A stretch of 64,000 nucleotides of DNA. Origin: Omphiscola glabra. Its lineage: Eukaryota; Mollusca; Gastropoda; Lymnaeidae. Where the stretch lies: contig OZ024794.1 of NCBI GenBank assembly GCA_964017045.1, positions 8,257,099 to 8,321,098 on the forward strand. The letters are read 5' to 3'. Positions 57,430-64,000 of the stretch are shown piece by piece. How positions within the stretch are numbered: the stretch's first letter is position 1; each line of letters begins with the position of its first letter. Both the position numbers and the translations under genes were made by a program. Under the pieces are notes generated by a model, which did not search any database, was not told the DNA's origin, and saw nothing but the letters and a program-made list of their open reading frames with translations.

Positions 57430-57913
57430 GGCACATTTTTATAGTAAGGCACATTATTATAGCAGGGCACCTTATTATAGCAGGGCACCTTATTATAGCA
57501 GGGCACCTTATTATAGCAGGGCACCTTATTATAGCAGGGCACCTTATTATAGCAGGGCACCTTATTATAGCAGGGCACCTTATTATAGCAAGGCACCTTA
57601 TTATAGCAGGGCACCTTATTATAGCAGGGCACCTTATTATAGCAGGGCACCTTATTATAGCAGGGCACCTTATTATAGCAGGGCACCTTATTATAGCAGG
57701 GCACCTTATTATAGCAGGGCACCTTATTATAGCACGGCACCTTATTATAGCAGGGCACCTTATTATAGCAGGGCACCTTATTATAGCACGGCACCTTATT
57801 ATAGCAGGGCACCGTATTATAGCAGGGCACCTTATTATAGCAGGGCACCTTATTATAGCAGGGCACCTTATTATAGCAGGGCACCTTATTATAGCAGGGC
57901 ACCTTATTATAGT
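57430..57913. repeat. 18-bp minisatellite, about 27 copies
   Basis: The unit is gcaccttattatagcagg, with only a few units changed (caagg, cacgg, ccgta). Frames on both strands are open as a consequence of the 18-bp period. Confidence 0.97.
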
Positions 57914-58047
57914 TTGCTCACGCGGCACATCTACAATAGGACATCTCTTAATAAGGAAAGACATTGATCTCTAAGATTTGTTTTGAAAGCGTGTCCATTT
58001 TGGAGTTAGAAATATAACAAAATAAAAGTAGCTAAATGCTATAATAA

Positions 58048-58210
58048 TTTTGGTAATCCATAGCTAAGTCGTAAGTTTTTGGTAATCAATAGCTAAATGG
58101 TACGTTTTTTTGGTAATCAATAGCGAAATTGTACGTGTTGAGGTAATCAATTACTTAATGGTACGTTTTGGGTAACCAATAGCTAAATGTAAAGTTTTTT
58201 TATCACCAAC
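58048..58210. repeat. Degenerate 30-bp tandem repeat, about 5 copies
   Basis: The unit is ttggtaatcaatagctaaat followed by ggtacgtttt, with frequent changes. Confidence 0.85.
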
Positions 58211-58839
58211 AGCTAACAAGGACAGGGAAATGTTTTTAAAATATTTTCCCTCCACATTGAAAAACGGGGTTAGATGGGTGTGGGTCACGTGATCTTGAAT
58301 GGTTCGTATTTTTATACTTGTTTTATTTGGTTAAATTGCAACTCCGTAATAAATGTGTAAATATGTCATTGTTATTTTCGTATAAATATGTTGTGGTTGT
58401 AATAGTAAACTATGATGCCAACTCCTCTGTGTTCTGTGTAACAACTGATCTTTATGCCCCATTCTGCATTCCTTTTATATTACACATCACATGATCACTC
58501 CCTCCAGTTCTCCAACCAATATTCACACATTTAAGTTTAAACATTCGTGAAAACAACGTCCAGTCATAAAAATGCTAACCACACAGGGCAATCAGGTCAC
58601 AAAGTTCACTCAATACACACAACAATCATCAGGCATACAAACTGTCACTGTGGTGGACTGTCTCAGGCATTCCCATCCTTTAGGTACACACTCCGTCTCA
58701 GAGTTATTGATACATTATAGTCATAGCCATTATAAACTGGTGCCAGAATTATAGAATAGACGCCCCTCCCCCCCCCTAAACACTTAGTTGTGTATTCGGG
58801 TTTCTTTAAATTTTAAATTATTAGATGAAGCGAACAATA
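58211..58839. other. Unique non-coding sequence
   Basis: Nothing recognised; a C run lies near 58765. Confidence 0.4.
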
Positions 58840-59056
58840 CACGTCGCCTCATCCCAGCTACACGTCACCTCACCCCAGCTACACGTCACCTCATCCCAGC
58901 TACACGTCAACTCATTCCAGCTACACGTCACCTCACCCCAGCTACACGTCACCTCATCCCAGCCACACGTCACCTCATCCCAGCTGCACGTCAACTCATC
59001 CCAGCTACACGTCACCTCATCCCAGCTACACGTCACCTCATCCCAGCTACACGTTA
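58840..59056. repeat. 21-bp minisatellite, about 10 copies
   Basis: The unit is cacctcatcccagctacacg plus t, with few changes. Confidence 0.95.
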
Positions 59057-59244
59057 CCGCACCCCCCATCCCCACACCCAAAAATTTTAGCCACGCTTAC
59101 CTGAAAATTGTTTTTTTCTCGATTTCTGCAAAAATAAACTGTGGATTGTATTTACCTATTTATTATGCTTAGACATTATAAATTACGCCCCTTTTGCGGT
59201 TCCGCCATAATGCTCTCCCTTAGCTAGCGTCACTTCTTCCATCT

Positions 59245-59336
59245 GACATTCTGTGTCTGTCAGTCTACCCACAATCTGGCATTTTGTGTCTGTCAGTCTA
59301 CTCTCAAAATGACATTCTGTCTCTGTCAGTCTACCT
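59245..59336. repeat. 33-bp tandem repeat, 3 copies
   Basis: The unit contains gacattctgtgtctgtcagt and ctacc, moderately diverged. Confidence 0.85.
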
Positions 59337-59454
59337 CTTCAGAGCTTTTTTTCATTTTCTCTCGATTTTCATATCAACTCTGCTCCTGTTCCTTGATTGT
59401 ATTGTTGGCTGCTTTCTACTGGTCTCTCATTCACTGTCACACACACACATACAT

Positions 59455-59545
59455 TCCCTCTCTCTAGATCACTCTTTCTTTCTCTAGATCTCTCACTCAC
59501 TCTCTATTTCGAGCTTCTTCCCTCAAGCTCACGTTCTTATCATAT
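59455..59545. repeat. CT-rich simple sequence
   Basis: Irregular ctctct tracts. More of the same (ctctctctctacc) appears after the fold-back MITE at 59882-59898, so the MITE appears to split one tract. Confidence 0.65.
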
Positions 59546-59558
59546 ATCTATATTTCTC

Positions 59559-59872
59559 CGTATCCGGAAATTTGATCGAAAGAAATTTCGTCGACGAAAA
59601 TTAATCGACGGAAATTTGATCGAACGGACATTTGGTCGATTCGTTTTTTTAGTTTATACGTTAAAATTTTGCGTCAAATTTCTTTTTGAACGCATTATTT
59701 TGTTTTACTATATAGTATAGTGCGTTCAAAAAGAAATTTGACGAACATTTTAACGTCTGAACTGAAAAAAAGATTAGACCAAATTTCCGTTCAACCAAAT
59801 TTCCGTTCGATCATATTACCGTCGATCAATTTTCCGTCGATGAAATTTCTTTCGATAAAATTTCCGGTAACC
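59559..59872. mobile_element. Fold-back MITE with 9-bp TSD (Mutator-like candidate)
   Basis: The 314-bp element is an inverted repeat over most of its length. The left end cgtatccggaaatttgatcg pairs with the right end, whose complement reads ggttaccggaaattttatcg, and the symmetry continues to the centre near ttttactatatagtatagtg. It is flanked by perfect 9-bp duplications atatttctc at 59550-59558 and 59873-59881. A 9-bp TSD with very long inverted arms is typical of Mutator-like fold-back elements. No coding capacity. Confidence 0.8.
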
Positions 59873-59881
59873 ATATTTCTC

Positions 59882-60498
59882 TCATTCTCTCTCTCTACCA
59901 TGAAAGAAAATTCTGGCCTGACGTCACTTACACTTCACATTACTTCAATCCTCCTCTTCTTACTCTTTGACTTTGTATTCCCCTCTCTAAATGTAATACG
60001 CACACGAACACTCAGGACAGTACTCTTCTTCTCTGTGTCTTTACTCCCACCCCTGCCCCTCTTTAAACCCCCTCACGAGAACACATTTAAGTCATGCAAG
60101 TGCCCCCCCCCCCGCCCCCCCGCCTTGACTGACAAAACCCAAACCAACGAGAACAAAACCCGTACCTTTTGACAACCCCCATGGGGAGGTAAGCCGTGAA
60201 AGGGTGAACTTTATGTCTCGTTAATTCGATTGCTGTGATGTCAAGGAAAAGCACTCCTAAAGCAAACTCTTAAAGTTGACCTTCGCAATAATTGGATGTT
60301 AATATTTTTTTTTAAAGATTATCCAATACACATTTTTTTAAAACTAATGTTAACTTTTTCTTCTTATGTGATAAAATGATAAAGCAAGCTTCCATATACT
60401 TAAATTGGTCGTTGACCTATATTCAATGCAGATTTTAATTTGCTGTTGTGATAAAATATAGGCCGGTATAACATGTCTTTTCTGTCTTTCACCCAAAC
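59882..60498. other. Unique sequence with C-rich patch
   Basis: A 150-aa plus-strand frame (59720-60172) begins inside the fold-back MITE and shows no domain. A C-rich stretch lies near 60105-60121. Confidence 0.4.
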
Positions 60499-60748
60499 CA
60501 GGCCTGCACAACATACGGCCCGGGGGCCGCATGCGGCCCGCCAGCACCCACCCTGCGACCCGCCAGCAGCCCCCTTGCGGCCCGCGAAGTAACGATATAT
60601 TATTTATGTTTATTATTTTCGTAATAGCTTCACCTCTCCCCTTCCGTCCCATTTGACCCGCACAAGTCCTGCCCTATTTTCTTTTGGTCCACACAAGTTT
60701 TCCATAAAGTATTATGGTCCGCCTTACATTTTGAGTTGTGCAGGCCTG
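60499..60748. mobile_element. hAT-type MITE (caggcctgcacaac family), intact copy
   Basis: The ends caggcctgcacaac and gttgtgcaggcctg are perfect 14-bp inverted complements. The flanks acccaaac and acataaac agree at 6 of 8. The left interior is GC-rich with repeated gcggcccgccagcaccc-like segments. The right interior matches the copy at 8884-9082. Confidence 0.85.
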
Positions 60749-60849
60749 ACATAAACCATTCACTTAAAAATGGATTAAACTAATAAGAAAACTGTTTTTT
60801 TTAAACATGTCTATTCTACATGAGCTCTAAAATACTTACGTAACACAAT

Positions 60850-62255
60850 TTAGTTAATAAGTTGCCAGACGTGAGAGTAGCAGACCTGAGTCTGCGTGTT
60901 GGGTAATGTTTTGTTCTTGTCCATAGATGGAGGCAAGACACCCGCGTGTGGAACACTTATAACGTGTACGAACAAATGACATGCTGGTTATCAATCTATA
61001 ATCGAAGTGGCTATAGGTACGCGGGTACCAGAATTGAGAGGTTGGGATTAAAAAACGATTTAAAATATTATTGTTGAGTTGGTAAGACAAAATGAGGTAT
61101 CAAATGAAAGATAATTGAATATACTATACATTTTAAAAGTTAATTCTTTAGTTTTACTAAAATAAACTACCACAAATGACATCCGAATAGCATTGAGCTT
61201 AATGGTACCCGGGTGCGAATGGCGGCGCTGTGTGTCCGGGTCCATTTTGACTGAGGTAATAGACGCAAATGAGTCAAGTGTTGTCGCCTCAACTGTTCCT
61301 TTTGGAGGCTTGTTCCAGTCCCTGATTGTCTTTGGTAGGAATGAGCAGTTCCTATACTGGCTTCTCGCTGGTATGAGTCGGAACTGCCTGTCATGGCCTC
61401 GTCGCTGTCTATGGGGGAGAGGGACGAGTTTCTGTTTAATGCCAGAGCAGTGGACTGTCGTTGTCGTTCCTCCAATAGTGACCAGCCCAGTGTTTCCAGC
61501 ATGCTGCCAACACTAGAGGTATTCCTGTAGCGGTTCAGGACAAAGCGTGCTGCCCGTCGCTGTACTCCCTCCAACCTGTCGATGCTCTTCTGAGTAAATG
61601 GGTCCCAGACCGAAGATGTATAATCTAAAAGCGGCCGGACAAAGGCTTTATAGGCTCTTTCTTTCACACCGGAGTTGCTGATCTTTAGATTACGCCTTAA
61701 GAACCCCAGGGTCTTGTTTGCCTGGTTGCACACATTGTTAATATGCTCGTCCCAGCGGACCTCTCTCTGAATGGTAACACCCAGGTACCTTACGGAGGAA
61801 ACTGACTCAAGCAAATGACGATGCAATTCATAGTGGTAGCGTAGAGGAGTACAACTTCTAGAGACTGACAGTGTCTGGCACTTGGCTGGATGAAATTCCA
61901 TGTCCCAGCTCGCCTCCCACTCAGCCAACCGATTGGGATCCTCTTGTAGCTGGTCCTGGTCAGATCTGTTGGTGATCGTCCTATACACCGCTGTGTAATC
62001 TGCGAACAGTCTTGCGTGGATGTCAGTTTCTCGGGTAGGTCATTGATATATGCTAGGAACAAACAGGGGCCTAGCACCGAGCCCTGGGGGACCCCTGACT
62101 TAACATTGACAAAGGACGAGCTTGCACCGTCCACCACTACTGCTTGACATCGGTTGTTGAGGAAGCTAGAGATCCATGTTATAGTAGTGCCTTGGATCCC
62201 ATATCTCTGAAGTTTGTGTAGAAGCACATTCATTCACCTTAGTGTAAACGCACCT
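60850..62255 (-). mobile_element. 5'-truncated Jockey/CR1-like LINE insertion
   Basis: The minus strand starts abruptly inside the reverse transcriptase domain near 62240-62255. It runs through its C-terminal region and then non-coding 3' sequence that is shared with 6785-7005 down to at least 61010. The exact 3' end is not fixed. 5' truncation is the usual result of LINE target-primed insertion. Confidence 0.8.
61167..62233 (-). pseudogene. Decayed Jockey/CR1-type reverse transcriptase, partial
   Basis: The fragment begins LLHKLQRYGIQG, then ITWISSFLNNRCQAVVVDGA, GVPQGSVLGP and YINDLP. A frameshift near 62010 precedes LFADYTAVYR. YLGVTIQREVRWDEHI, ANKTLGFLRRNLK, YKAFVRPLLDYTSSVWDP and RLEGVQRRAARFVLNRY follow. 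A second frameshift near 61400-61440 moves the end to NCSFLPKTIRDWNKPPKGT. The usual FADD catalytic motif reads FADY, so the second aspartate is lost. About 350 residues remain of a protein normally about 900-1000 long. The intact enzyme would synthesise cDNA from the element RNA; this copy cannot. Confidence 0.88.
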
Positions 62256-63203
62256 CCTCTACCCATGTCCCCCAAAATGTATATATCGATTTGTTTTAAT
62301 TAGATGATATTGTTAGGAGACACACACAAATATTTATGAGTGCGTTTTAAGGAAGCTAGCGCCCTTTATAGACTTACCTCCCCTGGCTTCACTGAACTGA
62401 GCACGTAAACCGAATTCATTGTGTTCTGGTAGAAAACTGAAGTTGTTCAATCTGTTTAAAGTGATGCTAATCTAGGGATTTTTTGACGCTTAAAAAAAAT
62501 AATAATAATTTCCGCTATAATTCTTCAGTGGACAAGATTTTAACTATAAAGCGAGTCTTACTTTACGAGGACACACTATAATCCGCAGTGTGAATAACCG
62601 ATTCATTCCAGCCTCCTGTGTGCCAGGCCAGGTAGGGAAATCATCTTCAGGCGGTGGCGCTGATCTCCCCTGAGATTACTTAAAACGTTTTAGATCCTTC
62701 AACCACCTGCTAGACAAGTTTTTTGTTTTTCTCTGTTAGCGACCAAGAGAAGACCTCCAGAACAATGGGGTGTTAACTAAAACCGTTTTTTTTTTTTTAC
62801 CTTGGCTCCTCACGGTTAAAAGAAGGAGTTTGATTTAAGCTCCACTGTTTTGAGCTCCATTGTTTTGACAAAGATGCTGTTGAAACGATTGTCCAAAAAG
62901 TGATATTTGATTTCTTTTTTTTTAAATTTTATACAATACAAAGGCTTTTTATTTGACAACAGGCGCATCATCCATCAGGAAAGAGCTTTAGCCATTTTTA
63001 TGAGTTGAAATACAAGACCTCTGCTCTTTTTGTCTGATGTTAGAATTCAGTGTCAATACTTTTAATCAGGACCCTACCGAGGAAATGCCTCCCTCAGGGT
63101 GTAGCCTAAAAAAGGCGCCCCCCACTCCAGGTTTCATCAAAATATGATAAGAAATTTTTTTTATAATGGTATCATAGGCCTATGCCCATCTAAGCCTCTA
63201 TAG
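62256..63203. other. Unique non-coding sequence
   Basis: No gene or array recognised; T and A runs near 62500, 62788 and 62925. Confidence 0.4.
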
Positions 63204-63211
63204 GCCCCAAC

Positions 63212-63406
63212 CAGGGCCGGATTTACAATTTTAAGGGCCCTAGGCCAAAAAAAATTTGAGGGCCCCATTTTAAAAAATAAAAATTATTTCTAAGTTTTTT
63301 AAATTCAAAAATATTTTTTTTTATATACTACTACCAATTTTGGGACCCTTATCTCGCGGGGCCCCTAGGCCACGACCTAGTCGGCCTGTCTGTAAATCCG
63401 GCCCTG
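63212..63406. mobile_element. hAT-type MITE (cagggccggatttaca family) with perfect TSD
   Basis: The ends cagggccggatttaca and tgtaaatccggccctg are perfect 16-bp inverted complements. The flanks gccccaac at 63204-63211 and 63407-63414 are identical. Inner blocks gggccctaggcc and ggggcccctaggcc repeat the symmetry. The target sequence is part of the adjacent 42-bp minisatellite unit. Confidence 0.92.
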
Positions 63407-64000
63407 GCCCCAACTACTACCTATCACAGCAGTTCTACGCCTCTATAGGTCCCAACTACTACCTATCACAGCAGTTCTACGCCTCTGTAGGTCCCAACTA
63501 CTACCTATCACAGCAGTTCTACGCCTCCATAGGTCCCAACTACTACCTATCACAGCAGTTCTACGCCTCTATAGGTCCCAACTACTACCTATCACAGCAG
63601 TTCTACGCCTCTGTAGGTCCCAACTACTACCTATCACAGCAGTTCTACGCCTCTATAGGTCCCAACTACTACCTATCACAGCAGTTCTACGCCTCTATAG
63701 GTCCCAACTACTACCTATCACAGCAGTTCTACGCCTCTATAGGTCCCAACTACTACCTATCACAGCAGTTCTACGCTCTATAGGTCCTAACTACTACCTA
63801 TCACAGCAGTTCTACGCCTCTATAGGCCCCAACTACTACCTATCACAGCAGTTCTACGCCTCTATAGGTCCCAACTACTACCTATCACAGCAGTTCTACG
63901 CCTCTGTAGGTCCCAACTACTACCTATCACAGCAGTTCTACGCCTCTATAGGTCCCAACTACTACCTATCACAGCAGTTCTACGCTCTATAGGTCCTAAC
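63407..64000. repeat. 42-bp minisatellite, about 14 copies to the window edge
   Basis: The unit is gtcccaactactacctatca, cagcagttctacgcctctat and ag. A 41-bp variant with tacgctctataggtcctaac recurs at about 63772 and 63980, 209 bp apart, giving a five-unit higher-order period. The array continues past the window. The 147-aa frame is a by-product of the 42-bp unit. Confidence 0.97.

Noticed and set aside
61167..62233. Treating the reverse transcriptase as an active gene
   Set aside because: Frameshifts, loss of the second catalytic aspartate (FADY) and 5' truncation make it a pseudogene copy.
1..64000. tRNA, rRNA and snRNA genes
   Set aside because: I looked for cloverleaf-like A and B box motifs and rRNA landmarks and saw none I could support by eye; a covariance-model search would be needed to exclude them.

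Overview
This window is eukaryotic, non-coding, repeat-dominated DNA, most likely from a mollusc and plausibly a pulmonate gastropod. The evidence is: no operons or dense gene packing; several degenerate animal-type LINE fragments (Jockey/CR1-like, CR1/L2-like and RTE-like); a Helitron helicase remnant; many hAT-type MITEs with 8-bp target-site duplications (TSDs), including SPIN-like copies (SPIN is known from tetrapods, a triatomine bug and a pond snail); and a short TTAGGG tract. The taxon is inference; only 'metazoan' is firm. I see no intact host gene, rRNA, tRNA or CRISPR array.

The dominant feature is tandem repetition. By hand tally about 40 arrays cover roughly 23 kb, over a third of the window. 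Units run from 3 to 69 bp and almost every array has its own unrelated unit. The largest are a 41-bp array at 2.6-4.4 kb with higher-order structure, a 24-bp array at 30.1-31.6 kb, a very homogeneous 41-bp array of 89 units at 38.8-42.5 kb, and a 2.1-kb TTG/TCG trinucleotide array at 49.9-52.0 kb. Most long open frames are by-products of these arrays: units divisible by three without stops, or units that cycle through all frames without stops.

Layout. 0-10.3 kb: minisatellites, a first LTR-like copy, a LINE 3' end followed by a GA tract, a hAT MITE carrying a nested MITE, and a CR1/L2-like LINE tail with an internal 17-bp array. 10.3-25.3 kb: two SPIN-like MITEs, half-copies of a fold-back MITE, a pogo-like end, many minisatellites, and a LINE C-terminal scrap at 25 kb. 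25.3-38 kb: minisatellites, a hAT element between inverted 16-bp arrays, a second LTR-like copy, nested hAT elements at 31.7-32.1 kb, a third SPIN-like copy, head-to-head LINE tails at 33.3-33.7 kb, an RTE fragment whose C-terminal end has been amplified into a 69-bp minisatellite, and the Helitron scrap. 38.4-52.6 kb: a CATA microsatellite, the 89-unit array, further minisatellites and the trinucleotide array. 52.6-64 kb: further arrays, a fold-back MITE with a 9-bp TSD, hAT MITEs, a decayed Jockey/CR1-like reverse transcriptase on the minus strand, and a 42-bp array whose first unit is split by a hAT MITE with a perfect TSD.

There is no cooperating gene set. The biology is transposon insertion, nesting and decay, and repeated birth and homogenisation of private minisatellites, one of them demonstrably from a retrotransposon coding end.
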